Source: Candidatus Fukatsuia endosymbiont of Tuberolachnus salignus (GTDB lineage Bacteria > Pseudomonadota > Gammaproteobacteria > Enterobacterales > Enterobacteriaceae). Taken from it: a DNA stretch of 64,000 nucleotides. The notes below the pieces were generated by a model that was given only the letters and a program-made list of their open reading frames with translations, searched no databases and was not told where the DNA came from. Where the stretch lies: NCBI RefSeq assembly GCF_964030845.1, contig NZ_OZ034983.1:1-64000 (forward strand), read 5' to 3'. A program made the position numbers and the translations under genes. Numbering within the stretch: the first letter of the stretch is position 1; each line of letters starts with the position of its first letter. Below, one piece after another: positions 52,820 to 62,619 of the stretch.

Positions 52820-53412
52820 TGAACCGCTTCCTGAGCTGTTAGTATCATCATTTTCCTGATGATATGCATATTTTCAAGTTGCAAAATCACTGCAACGCCT
52901 TTAGGCATCATGCTTGGGTGATCCCATTTTTCTATCCATTGCTTCCTATGATAAAATTTCAGCTGGAAATCCAGCACATTGCGCAATATAGTCGTAACAT
53001 TTGGCTGGTCATTTGATAAATTATCGGGATAACGATAACTTACACGTTCTAATGTATTATTTTTAATTCGATACCTCACTCTTTCAAGATTAGAACGCGG
53101 GAATAGCCCAGCCGGGTTAAACCGATTATTCCGTATTAAATCAATACTGTTCTCGCCACTGTAAAGTTTTTCAGACTTAACGGAAAAATTATCTGATCCA
53201 GACAGCAGGATGATCGCATGGGTTATATCTCGCTCCAAAAATCCTATGGCTCGTTGAATATTAACTAATCTCGTTGATTTTTGTATAAATATTTCTGAAC
53301 TTTTGAATGTGGTTCGCAAAACCTGATACGCAGTAAGATTCATTATGGAAAATATCGCCATTGCCAATAACATTTCTAATAATGTGAAACCATATAAATA
53401 GGTGTTTTTCAT
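52816..53412 (-). CDS. gspJ: Type II secretion minor pseudopilin GspJ
   Basis: Minor pseudopilin with the prepilin cleavage motif YGFTLLEMLLAMAIF, then a globular domain (RAIGFLERDITHAI, LERVRYRIKNNTLERVSYRY). It is 198 residues. It overlaps gspI and gspK by four bases on each side, showing tight coupling. Frame intact. Confidence 0.92.
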   Translation of the reverse strand: MKNTYLYGFTLLEMLLAMAIFSIMNLTAYQVLRTTFKSSEIFIQKSTRLVNIQRAIGFLERDITHAIILLSGSDNFSVKSEKLYSGENSIDLIRNNRFNPAGLFPRSNLERVRYRIKNNTLERVSYRYPDNLSNDQPNVTTILRNVLDFQLKFYHRKQWIEKWDHPSMMPKGVAVILQLENMHIIRKMMILTAQEAVQ

Positions 53413-53756
53413 CTTTTTACCGCGTAGCCTATTAAAATAAAGTCTGGTTGTAAATTTGTTATCTCTTTACGTATTTCTATAGTAACCAAAATAAGATCTT
53501 TATTGGTTGATTCCCCACCCCGCCAGCGCCAATACCATTGTTGACCCGCTAGCTCATTATTTCCACTACTCCATATATATTTGGGCGGGTAATTATTAAG
53601 TTTTATTTCTACCAATATATTTTCTGCGATCCAGGATGCATATATACGTTCTTCTAGTCTGTTAAGCCCTCGTAGCTCTTCACTGATAGCAGTGACAATC
53701 GTTAGCCCTGCGATAGAAAAAATAACTAAAGCAACCATCACTTCTAATAATGTCAT
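53409..53756 (-). CDS. gspI: Type II secretion minor pseudopilin GspI, leader peptide out of frame
   Basis: The frame as it stands begins MTLLEVMVALVIFSIAG, that is, at the mature N-terminus, without the leader and its cleavage-site glycine. Upstream an ATG at 53773 reads MKKIRV and stops. If the A7 run after it had eight A, it would read MKKNQG and continue into MTLLEV, a normal prepilin. So one A is missing (53764-53770). The 115-residue body (SWIAENILVEIKLN, WYWRW) is otherwise complete. Confidence 0.85.
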   Translation of the reverse strand: MTLLEVMVALVIFSIAGLTIVTAISEELRGLNRLEERIYASWIAENILVEIKLNNYPPKYIWSSGNNELAGQQWYWRWRGGESTNKDLILVTIEIRKEITNLQPDFILIGYAVKR

Positions 53757-53790
53757 ACCCTGATTTTTTTCATCCCGTTAATTATCCATT

Positions 53791-54323
53791 CTACATGGAA
53801 AGAATTTTATTATTATCATAATTTATTGTTATTGTAGTATTTGTATCTTCATCGATCAGTTCTATAGTAAATATATTATTTTCGCCTCCAGGAAAAAAAT
53901 AATTATCGGATTAACATTGGTATCCATATGAGTACTTACTTTTATTTTTTTATTATCAATGTACAGTTGCATACGTATATTATTCGGTAATATTTTGTGT
54001 AATGGATATTGTTTTTGATACGTCTGGATCCAGAAATTTTCTGGCCAAATTACACTTTTTTGTACTATTTTTTTATTTTTGCAGTCAGAGTTGCAAAGCG
54101 TTAACAATTTCCATTCATGCTGGGATAACTGTAAAGAAAAAATATGTCTTTCTAACTCACTTCGTTGTATGACAAACTGTAAAGCAGATACTAGACGCTG
54201 GCTTTCCAAGACGACATTATTTGTTTGGTTCGGCATCGTCATTAAAGCGAAATAAGTTAGTCCCACGAGTAATGTTATCACGAGTATTATTTCCAGCAAT
54301 GTAAAACCTTGCTGTTTCTGCAT
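53791..54323 (-). pseudogene. gspH: Type II secretion minor pseudopilin GspH, frameshifted near 3' end
   Basis: The N-terminus is a normal prepilin (MQKQQGFTLLEIILVITLL). Translation in this frame ends at 53862. In the -1 frame after a T7 run (53893-53899 on the plus strand as A7) it continues FPGGENNIFTIELIDEDTN to a stop at 53791. The PGGE-plus-hydrophobic stretch is the conserved GspH C-terminus, so the gene is one base short there. Confidence 0.85.
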
Positions 54324-54325
54324 GA

Positions 54326-54775
54326 TTAATTTTCCTCTCGTTCACCTGTTGTGACGATCCAATTACCAATATCATCACTGGTATCTATTATTCTATCGGG
54401 GCCTGATGAGAAAACATCAATAAGATTATGCTTTCCTGGATTTCTAATTTGATAATTTTCCCCCCAAGAATCACGAGGTAAACGGCGAATATAACCGTCC
54501 TGGCGATAATTTTTAGGAAACGGTGGCACTTTCGGTTTTAATACCAGTGCAGTTAATCCCTGATCATTGGATGGGAAATATTGATTATCTAGTTTATACA
54601 TGTCTAAGGCGTTTTCAAAAATGGTAATATCACTTCTCGCCTTTTGATAATCTGCTGTTATTTTATTACTCATCAAATTAGGTATAGTTAAACCCGCTAA
54701 TAAACCCAATATTACCATGACAACCATTATTTCTAATAAAGTAAATCCTGTTTCTTTTTGATGGGGTATATACAT
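54326..54775 (-). CDS. gspG: Type II secretion major pseudopilin GspG
   Basis: Main subunit of the pseudopilus. It has a short leader and the KETGFTLLEIMVVMVILGLL methylation/hydrophobic segment with +5 Glu, then YKLDNQYFPSNDQGLTALV, YIRRLPRDSWGENYQ and the C-terminal calcium-site region FSSGPDRIIDTSDDIGNW. It is 149 residues. Frame intact; three bases separate it from gspH. Confidence 0.97.
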   Translation of the reverse strand: MYIPHQKETGFTLLEIMVVMVILGLLAGLTIPNLMSNKITADYQKARSDITIFENALDMYKLDNQYFPSNDQGLTALVLKPKVPPFPKNYRQDGYIRRLPRDSWGENYQIRNPGKHNLIDVFSSGPDRIIDTSDDIGNWIVTTGEREEN

Positions 54776-54944
54776 AATATTTTTCCTATAAATCGATCGC
54801 TTGTGAAATCTATTCTGTGAACTGGATTTTTCGTTGTTTTAAAAATGCTCATTTATTAGTATGTATATTTAATAAGGAAATCTTAGGATATTTTGACTTT
54901 ATGTCACTCTTTGAAATTTCGCAAGAGATCTAATGGATAAAAAA
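54776..54944. other. Intergenic gap in the T2SS cluster with repeat A end
   Basis: About 170 bases between gspF and gspG, unusual in this compact cluster. It contains TTTCGCAAGAGATCTAAT near 54916-54934, resembling a repeat A right end. Confidence 0.5.
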
Positions 54945-56149
54945 TTAAGCCATTAACGTATTAAGATCCATGATAGGCTGTAAGATAGATAAAATAATAA
55001 ATAATATCAATGCTGCCATAATAATTATTAATAAAGGTTCGAACAATGTCATAATTATTTCTATTTGATGAGAAAACTCTTTCTCTTGTATCTTAGCCAC
55101 TCGTTCTAACATATTATTTATTTGACCACTACTTTCACCTGATGAAATCATATGTATGACTATAGGTGAAAATAGTTGACTTTTTTTTAATACTGCTGAA
55201 AGACTATTACCTTCGCGAATTAATTCTGTAGATTTTGATAACTGTCTACTTGCATAAATATTAGATGATACTGAGGCGCTAATAGACATCGCTGTTAGCA
55301 ATGGGACACCATTACTATTAAGTATGGAGAGTGTTCTAGTATAACGTGCTGTATTTAATTTTATGCTCAGCTTTCCTAATAAGGGCAAGCGTAAATAATA
55401 ACGATGCCATTGTATTTTCCATGATGGACGTTGTAATAATTTTTGTAACAATAAAATATTGCTAATAACGATCAAAATAAAAATGAAGCCATAATCGTGT
55501 ATTTTATTATTTATCGTGATTAGAACACGGGTTGCTAGCGGCAGAGTTTTTTTCATATAGACAAATTGTTCGATAACTTGCGGCATGACGAAAGTAAGTA
55601 AAATAGCAATAATAGCAATGGAAACCGTAATAAGTAGACAAGGGTAGATCAATGCATGTGTTATTTTATTTTTTATCTTTTGTGATTGTTCAATATGATC
55701 AGATAAACGGTTAAGTACACTTCCTAAGTGACCTGATTTTTCTCCAGCTAAAACCATTGCCTGGTAAGTTGGATTAAACGTTTGCGGATATGATGCGATT
55801 GCATGGGAAAAAGAATATCCTGCAATGATCTTATTTCTTATTTTGTCTAGCAGTACAATCAGTATTTTTTTTCACTTTGTTTTGATATTGTTCGTAATGC
55901 TTCTTCAATAGGTATAGAAGCGGTGATGAGTACCGCTAATTGTCGAGTGATAAACGCTAAATCAGTATAGTTTATCTGACGTATAAATAGGGTGGGATAT
56001 AAGAAACGGCTATTATTTTTTTTAATACTTAATAATAACATGCCTTGTTTACGTAACAGGTGGCGAGCTTGTCTGGCTGTCTCAGCTTCTATACTTCCCT
56101 TGTATTTATTACCAGATTTGTCAGTTGCATAATATTTAAAGATATTCAT
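54945..56149 (-). pseudogene. gspF: Type II secretion inner-membrane platform protein GspF, frameshifted
   Basis: Polytopic platform protein. The N-terminal fragment (ATG 56149: MNIFKYYATDKSGNKYKGSI... ending near 55859) and the C-terminal fragment (to 54945, with MVLAGEKSGHLGSVLNRL, SGESSGQINNMLERVAK and three membrane helices) are in different frames. At an A8 run (55865-55872) one more A would give SEKKILIVLLDKIRNK and join them into a protein of about 400 residues. All GspF domains are then present. The start overlaps gspE by 14 bases. Confidence 0.9.
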
Positions 56150-57644
56150 TGATGTCTTCCTTGATGATCCTGAGTACTTCTTCAATACTGGTGATACCAG
56201 CAATAATTTTTTCTAACGCGTCATACTGAATGCTGAGAGTTTTATTCTTAACTAATTTTTTTAATTCAACTTCTCCTCTTCCATGATAAATGGCTTCCCG
56301 TACTTCATCATCTATTATAGATAATTCATGAATTCCAATTCTGCCTTGATAACCACTAAAATTACACTTTTGGCAGCCTACTGCTTGATAGCCAGAAAAT
56401 GAAATACCATGATAATTAACACCCAGTGATTTAATATTCTCTGGTATTAATATATGCTGCTTTCGACAAAATAAACAGAGTGTCCGTACTAGCCGTTGTG
56501 ACATAATAGCCAGTAATGAACTTGATAGCATAAAAGGTTCGATCCCCATATCATGCAAGCGAGTGATAGCACCAACAGTGCTATTGGTATGTAAAGTAGA
56601 TAACACTAAATGCCCGGTTAAAGATGCTTGTACCGCTATTTTTGCTGTTTCTACATCACGGATTTCGCCAATTAATACCACATCAGGATCCTGTCGTAGT
56701 ATCGCTCGTAATCCTCTCGCGAAGGTCATATCAACTTTTGGATTAACTTGAGTTTGAGATATGCCATTTAAATCGAATTCTATAGGATCTTCTATGGTCA
56801 TTATGTTGTGGGTTGTTGAATCAATTTCCTTTAGAGCTGCATATAAAGTAGTACTTTTACCGGAACCAGTAGGGCCAGTAATTAAAATGATACCATGAGG
56901 CCGCTGTACTAATTTAATCATCAGATCATAATTTTTTGCTGTTAGCCCTAAATATTTTAAGTCTAATTTAATATTATTTTTATCAAGTAACCGCATTACA
57001 ACCCTTTCACCGTGATTGGAAGGTAATGTAGAAATACGTACGTCTAGTGTTCTACCAGCAATATGTAATGCGATACGACCATCCTGAGGTAAACGTTTTT
57101 CAGCGATATCTAATTGAGCCATGACTTTGATACGAGAAACCAATAAAGAGGCTAATTGAGACACTGGTTCAATAATTTTTTTTAATACACCATCAATTCG
57201 AAAACGGATAATTAGATTATTTTGAAAGGGTTCTATATGAATATCTGAGGCTTTTGCTTGAATGGCTTCTGTAAGCATCGCATTGATTAATTTAATAATA
57301 GGGGCTTCATCTGAAGTATCTAATAAATCATCATTTTTGGGTAATTTTTCAGCCAATGTATAAAAATTTAGCTCATTACCCATATCTTCCATAATTTGTC
57401 GTGCTTGCATAGAGTCTTGTTGATAGACGCGTAGTAAGCAAGTTTCGAATTCTTTATCGCTTATCAGACTGAATTCTGTGGGTTCAATCGCTAACCGACG
57501 GCCTTCTAAATAAGCATCGATCATTACTGAAGAACGGCAGAGTAGTTTGCATCCCGATTTTGTAGGTATAATTATTATGCCATTATCCTTAGCCCAGCTG
57601 AATGCTAGTGGTGGCGGAATGGGGTTTATCTCTGCGGTGTTCAT
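56136..57644 (-). CDS. gspE: Type II secretion ATPase GspE
   Basis: Cytosolic hexameric ATPase driving pseudopilus assembly. It has an N-terminal GspL-binding domain, ASDIHIEPF, Walker A ITGPTGSGKSTTLYAAL, the Asp box TIEDPIEFDLNGISQTQ, Walker B ILRQDPDVVLIGEIRD, the His box LTGHLVLSTLHTN and the C-terminal zinc tetracysteine (CLFCRKQ and CQKCNFSGYQG). At 502 residues it is full length. Frame intact. It lies just downstream of gspD. Confidence 0.97.
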   Translation of the reverse strand: MNTAEINPIPPPLAFSWAKDNGIIIIPTKSGCKLLCRSSVMIDAYLEGRRLAIEPTEFSLISDKEFETCLLRVYQQDSMQARQIMEDMGNELNFYTLAEKLPKNDDLLDTSDEAPIIKLINAMLTEAIQAKASDIHIEPFQNNLIIRFRIDGVLKKIIEPVSQLASLLVSRIKVMAQLDIAEKRLPQDGRIALHIAGRTLDVRISTLPSNHGERVVMRLLDKNNIKLDLKYLGLTAKNYDLMIKLVQRPHGIILITGPTGSGKSTTLYAALKEIDSTTHNIMTIEDPIEFDLNGISQTQVNPKVDMTFARGLRAILRQDPDVVLIGEIRDVETAKIAVQASLTGHLVLSTLHTNSTVGAITRLHDMGIEPFMLSSSLLAIMSQRLVRTLCLFCRKQHILIPENIKSLGVNYHGISFSGYQAVGCQKCNFSGYQGRIGIHELSIIDDEVREAIYHGRGEVELKKLVKNKTLSIQYDALEKIIAGITSIEEVLRIIKEDINEYL

Positions 57645-57759
57645 TCTATCTCCTTAGAGTCTGTAAAAAGTCTATTGAATTGTGCAAATTTCTATTTAAA
57701 TTTTAATAAAAATTATTGCACTTGGTTCAATATTAATTTTACTCCCTATGGTTATGTCG
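57645..57759. other. Short intergenic region upstream of gspE
   Basis: About 115 AT-rich bases between the inferred gspD stop and gspE. GTAAAAAGTCTATTG near 57665-57679 may be an eroded repeat A end. Confidence 0.35.
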
Positions 57760-59452
57760 TTACTCTACTCTACCGTTTTCATTCAGTGTATAAAAATCCT
57801 GGATATCATGCAGAATATTAAAAATAATATTATCTTTTATTTTTCTATTGATGTTTTTATTTATTTCATTAAGGTAAGTAACGCTATCTATTTTAGTAGT
57901 AAATTTGTTAATTTTATGATCGGTTGTATCAGTATGATCTATTGGTTCACGAATAATAGTTGGTTTAATAAATAGAATAAGATTCCGTTTTTCAATTTTA
58001 TTTTTATTACTTCTAAATAAAAAACCAATAATGGGTATATCACCTAAAACAGGAATTTTATTAACTATATTTGATTTTTTTTATCCAGCAAACCACCGAC
58101 AACGACGGTTTCACCACTCTTAACTAATACTGCGTTATTGACTATCCGTTTATTAAAAATTGAGCCTAATTCATTATTGTGATTCACTGAGTTTTCTGCA
58201 ATACTGGATACTTCTTGCTGAATTTCTAGTAAAACAGAATCATCTTGATTAATTTGTGGTTTAACTTTTAGCATAATGCCGACGGATTGACGTGAAATAG
58301 AATTATAAACTTTATCTGTAGATGTGGTTTGGGTTGAGGTTAATACCGGCACTTCCTGACCGACATTAAATTCAGCTACCATATTATCCAAAGTGACAAT
58401 ACTTGGAGTGGCTAAAATATCATTTTTTGAATTAGTTGACAATGCCATAAATAAACTATTCCAGTTACCACGATAAAAACCAGTAGTTAATCCGTTAACA
58501 CCATGGAGTGTTTATGTGAAGCTGTTTTTATAAAATTTACACCACCACCCGAGGTGTTTGACCATCTAATACCTAAATTAAGACCCGTATTATCATGAGA
58601 TTCGACAATAATGGCCTCAACTAAAACTTGGGCACGTCTTATATCCAATTTTTCGATAACCTGTTCTAAATCATGCATGACATCAGGAGGCGAAGTAATG
58701 ATCAAAGCATTTGTCTGTGTATCTGCTTTTAGCATGATTTTCTCTTCAGGTAAAATAATCTTGGTATTTTTCATGCTTTTTTTGATATTTGAATTCATAC
58801 CATTTAACACATTGAGTAATTGATCCGCTTTGGCATATTTTAAATAAATCACTTTCGTTTTACCGCTAGTCACTCGTTTTTTATCTAAATATTTGATCAT
58901 TAGCGATACTTTTTTGCGTGAATTTATATCACCACTGATTAGGATAGAGTTTGTCCTTTCATCGGCAATGATTTTGAACGTCATTGGTATCGTTGGTTTG
59001 TTATTACTTGTTGGTGCTAGTAGTTCATTAATAATCCGTATTACCTCGGTAGCCGATGCATAAACTAATTTATGCACCTCTAGTACTGAATTAGAAGCTT
59101 GATAAAGATTAACGGGTATGATCTTCAATATATTGTTAGGCATTTCTGATACGGTATAACCATGTACATCAAGTACATGAAGAAAAAATTGATAGTATTT
59201 TTTCTTATCTAAATTTTCATAGCTACGTACAGAGATTAAACCTTTAACTTTAGGATCCATGATTATCGTTTTATTTATATTTTTACTGACTGTATTTATG
59301 AATTCTTTGATGTCAGTATCTTTAAATTTTACTGAAAATTCTTCAGATAATAGATTATTAGAATGGAACAAAAAAATTAATAAAACTAATATATTCTGAC
59401 CAAAATAGTTTTTTATTAATTTGTCTTTGGTTGTTATAATTTTTTTTATCAT
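57760..59452 (-). pseudogene. gspD: Type II secretion outer-membrane secretin GspD, two frameshifts
   Basis: The secretin forming the outer-membrane channel. The first fragment (ATG 59452) has a signal peptide, the N0 domain (FSVKFKDTDIKEFINTVSK) and N1-N3 repeats (AADERTNSILISGD-like, DTQTNALIITSPPD). It goes out of frame near 58504; the adjacent frame supplies HGVNGLTTGFYRGNW, then ALSTNSKNDILATPSIVTLDN. A second shift in an A8 run near 58075-58082 leads to NKIPVLGDIPIIGFLFR and a C-terminal tail ending at 57760. Both breaks are one A short. The repaired protein would be about 565 residues. Confidence 0.88.
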
Positions 59453-59509
59453 TATAAAGTCCATAGACCATTTACTGTACTGGATACAATAAACTTCTCT
59501 TATTAAATA

Positions 59510-60049
59510 TTAATCTAATACCATAAAAAAATATCCAATATCATTTTTTATTATTATCCTATCGTTAAATATTCTCACTATTATCGCTTTATCTTTTTTT
59601 ATCTCGTCTCGGATAAAATAGCTGGACTGTTCGTTGTCTCTCTCAATGATGGATATAGAATTTAAAGGATTAGTGCTTTTTACAATACCAACTAACTTTG
59701 ATTCTCCATTGTATTTTTTTGCATTATAAAGTATTTTTTCATCTGTAATTTCTTCTATTTCTGATAAAACTATCTGATGGGTATGGTGAGTAGCTAGCTG
59801 GAAGCAACCAAGTTCTTTTATTGCTATTTCCCTAGAAAGAGTGTTATTTAACCTTTTTATATGAGATGTTGTAATATCAAAATGTAATTCAGGTATTTCA
59901 TTTTTATAATGATAGTTAATAACATCTTTGAATAAGGTTATAGTATAGTATGTACATAAGCAGATCAGAAGAGTTTCTAGGGCAAACCATATCCTATTTA
60001 TGGAAAAAAAAGAGGCAATGCGTACTCTTGTTATTAATGAGAAAAGCAT
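59510..60049 (-). CDS. gspC: Type II secretion protein GspC
   Basis: Bitopic inner-membrane protein linking platform and secretin. 179 residues: a cytosolic stub, one membrane helix (WFALETLLICLCTYYTITLF), then the HR domain (LVGIVKSTNPLNSISIIERDN, ESSYFIRDEI-like, IVRIFNDRIIIKNDIGYFF), which in this family binds GspD N0. No PDZ or coiled-coil domain follows, so it is a short form. It is the first gsp gene of the cluster. Confidence 0.85.
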   Translation of the reverse strand: MLFSLITRVRIASFFSINRIWFALETLLICLCTYYTITLFKDVINYHYKNEIPELHFDITTSHIKRLNNTLSREIAIKELGCFQLATHHTHQIVLSEIEEITDEKILYNAKKYNGESKLVGIVKSTNPLNSISIIERDNEQSSYFIRDEIKKDKAIIVRIFNDRIIIKNDIGYFFMVLD

Positions 60050-60101
60050 TGCCTATCCTATGGTTATTTGAGTTAATATAGATAGCTAAAAAGGAAAATG
60101 C

Positions 60102-60545
60102 TCAGTTATAAGCTAGCGATCTGCTTTGATGATATCCGTTAAAACGGTCGCTACATATGTTATTCAGAGGAGAACGTAATAGGCTAGTGTCTAGCCGTAA
60201 TCCATACCTATTTATGGTTTTTATAATACCAACTGGGATTTTAAATTCGTTCAATAGTGTCCTGAATTTATGAATGAGTTGATGATAGTTGTTATCTGAG
60301 ATCCCCTTGTGATTTTCATACCATACTACCTTGATAATATCTTGCTTCCTATTTACATCATTAAAAAGACACATTACCAGTCTTTTTTGTTTTTCATTTA
60401 TGTTAATGGTCAATCTTTTATTATGAAAATGTATTTTATTCATACAACAGTCTACTGAAACTTCTGAGCCATAATCGATGACACCTTTACCGTTGATATC
60501 AATGAATTTGCTCTCGGTGACCACAGATACGGTATCGACATACAT
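60102..60545 (-). CDS. OmpR/CadC-type winged-helix transcriptional regulator
   Basis: 147 residues without a membrane helix. The central part is a winged-helix domain: NKRLTININEKQKRLVMCLF, RKQDIIKVVWYEN, ISDNNYHQLIHKFRTLLNEF (recognition helix) and the wing IIKTINRYGLRLD. It lies 53 bases upstream of gspC on the same strand and so may be cotranscribed and control the secretion cluster. The C-terminal 25 residues have no recognisable feature. The specific role is inference. Confidence 0.8.
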   Translation of the reverse strand: MYVDTVSVVTESKFIDINGKGVIDYGSEVSVDCCMNKIHFHNKRLTININEKQKRLVMCLFNDVNRKQDIIKVVWYENHKGISDNNYHQLIHKFRTLLNEFKIPVGIIKTINRYGLRLDTSLLRSPLNNICSDRFNGYHQSRSLAYN

Positions 60546-61420
60546 AAGCTACTCCCTAATATTCAAAAAAAAATCAATAAGTTAGATTTTTAAAAATAAA
60601 AAAACAACATGATCATTAATATATAATGAGTTCAGTAATAATTATTATTTATATTCAAGAGACGAATCAAATGAAATTATATAATTAGATCATATTTTAT
60701 TACGAAAGATATAATCTACGATATATATGAACATAAAAAAACATCATAAATAGTGATAAAGACAAGAACAAACAACGCAAAACCCAGCCAGTGCACCCTT
60801 AGCATCAATGTCAACGAATATACCATCAATCTAGTTAATTTAAACTTATAATAACAACGATAAACATATATAATTATCATTATCAATCGATGTAACTTAT
60901 ATAAATGAAAACAAGCCACCTAGAAATGTAAAATTCAGCCAAATCACGACTTTTTGCAGTAAAAAGCTTACCCTTTCATTTATCACGTAATGGTCTCTAA
61001 CATATTTAGTTCTAAAGATCATCACAAAGATATATTGATGAGGCCACAATAAAGTAAATATAAGTGAAAATAACACTTTCTATTATTGATAAATACTCTG
61101 CTTTGTCAATGATAAAAGATAAATAATGTATATCCTACATATTTAGAGTAAGAACTGAGTCGAGTCAAAATTAGCACCATTGTAGAAAAAAACCACGTCC
61201 ATCATCTCATGTAAGACGGTTGGAAGAAGCTACATGATTGATGGTATGTAACCTCAAAATTTTTAATAGTCTGTTCGAAATCTACTACGCTCGTTAATGG
61301 ATAGGAGAAGATGCATGGACGCGAAGGAGGATGATGCATTCGAATACACTAAAACTATCAGTATTGGATAATTTAGTTGGTTTTCATGCAAAAATTTTAA
61401 TAAAGACTAAAAACCACCAA
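60546..61420. other. Long AT-rich region without genes
   Basis: About 875 bases between the winged-helix regulator and rpoH. No frame here has a ribosome binding site or recognisable motif. An eroded B end (AGTCTGTTCGAAATCT) is at 61268-61283. It could be the remains of deleted genes. Confidence 0.5.
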
Positions 61421-62278
61421 TCAGGCTTCTATTGCTCCCCGTAATTTTTTCATGGCATTTTTTTCTAACTGCCGGACACGTTCAGCAGAAATATCATATT
61501 GATCGGCGAGTTCTTGTAACGTAGATTTGTTACCATTATTCAACCAACGGGCACGGATAATATGCTGGCTACGTTCGTCCAACTTTTCTAACGCATACGA
61601 CAATTTGTCTGCTGCGTGGCTTTCCCAATTGCCTTCTTCAATGCCGTCAGCGAAATCGGATTTTTTATCCTGTAAATACAAAACTGGAGCAATAAGTTGG
61701 CCATCATTCGTTTCATCATCTGGTGAAAAATCGAACGTCATATCTTGAGCGGACATACGTGATTCCATTTCTCGGACGTCTTTATTGGTCACACCCAATT
61801 CTTTGGCAACCATATCTACTTCATCCTGATTAAACCAACCTAAGCGCTGCTTAGATTTTCGCAGATTGAAGAATAATTTACGTTGAGCTTTGGTTGTCGC
61901 AACCTTAACAATTCGCCAATTACGCAGAACATATTCATGAATTTCTGCTTTGATCCAATGTACTGCAAAAGATACTAAGCGTACTCCCACTTCAGGATTA
62001 AAACGGCGGACTGCGTTCATCAAGCCAATATTGCCCTCTTGAATCAGATCCGCTTGCGGCAAACCATACCCCGAATAGTTGCGAGCAACATGGGCGACAA
62101 AACGTAAGTGAGATAGGACAAGTTGTTTGGCCGCATCCGAATCACCTTGATAATACAGGCGTCCAGCTAACTCTCGTTCTTCCTCTGCTGTTAACATCGG
62201 ATAGACGTTAGCAGCCCTAATATAAGCCTCTAGACTCCCTTGAGGCATCAAAGCTAAAGTTTGCATTTCTTTGCTCAT
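61421..62278 (-). CDS. rpoH: RNA polymerase sigma-32 (heat shock) factor
   Basis: Directs transcription of heat-shock genes. Region 2 (LRFVAHVARNYSGYGLPQADL, QEGNIGLMNAVRRF, VSFAVHWIKAEIHEYVLRNW), the RpoH box QRKLFFNLRKSKQRLGWF and region 4 (LQELADQYDISAERVRQLEKNAMKKL) are complete. It is 285 residues from the ATG at 62278, preceded by GAGAGGATCC; the frame continues upstream to 62383 but E. coli RpoH starts at this ATG. The usual ftsYEX neighbours are not seen; an IS91-type element lies upstream. Confidence 0.98.
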   Translation of the reverse strand: MSKEMQTLALMPQGSLEAYIRAANVYPMLTAEEERELAGRLYYQGDSDAAKQLVLSHLRFVAHVARNYSGYGLPQADLIQEGNIGLMNAVRRFNPEVGVRLVSFAVHWIKAEIHEYVLRNWRIVKVATTKAQRKLFFNLRKSKQRLGWFNQDEVDMVAKELGVTNKDVREMESRMSAQDMTFDFSPDDETNDGQLIAPVLYLQDKKSDFADGIEEGNWESHAADKLSYALEKLDERSQHIIRARWLNNGNKSTLQELADQYDISAERVRQLEKNAMKKLRGAIEA

Positions 62279-62339
62279 TTGGATCCTCTCAACAAGCAGC
62301 ACGCGCAGATTTGTGTATATCACTACTACTACCACGGCC

Positions 62340-62367
62340 ATTCTAGCATGCTTGAATCCAAATTCAA
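62340..62367 (-). promoter_or_regulatory. rpoH: Probable rpoH promoter
   Basis: On the minus strand TTGAAT, 16 bases, then TAGAAT, a good sigma-70 pair about 60 bases upstream of the rpoH start codon. Confidence 0.5.
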
Positions 62368-62383
62368 GAGTTGATCCACCCAT

Positions 62384-62619
62384 TAGAATTTAGCCTGGAT
62401 ATCTATTTAATATTATCTAAATGTCGGTCGAGTTCATAGATAGGAATTTTAATAATTTGGTTTTATTGTCAAAAACAGAATTGGATCAAAAAATAAACGA
62501 TATTATTTTCAAACTTTAGGGTTATTCTCCTTAACGTAGAGAGTCCCGGGTGATAATAGGGTCATTTTCGTTTAAAAAACCAGCATTTTCGAACGCGAGG
62601 CGCCCCTTCCCTGCAGAGG
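62384..62619. other. Intergenic region between rpoH promoter and IS91-type transposase
   Basis: No gene seen. It must contain the terminus of the IS91-family element, but the exact boundary cannot be set because these elements lack terminal inverted repeats. Confidence 0.45.

Noticed and set aside
57748..57975. 75-codon plus-strand frame near the T2SS genes
   Set aside because: It lies over the frame-restored C-terminus of gspD on the other strand and has no ribosome binding site or motif.
60716..60919. 67-codon hydrophobic minus-strand frame in the empty region before rpoH
   Set aside because: AT-rich DNA easily yields such frames; no ribosome binding site, no recognisable family.
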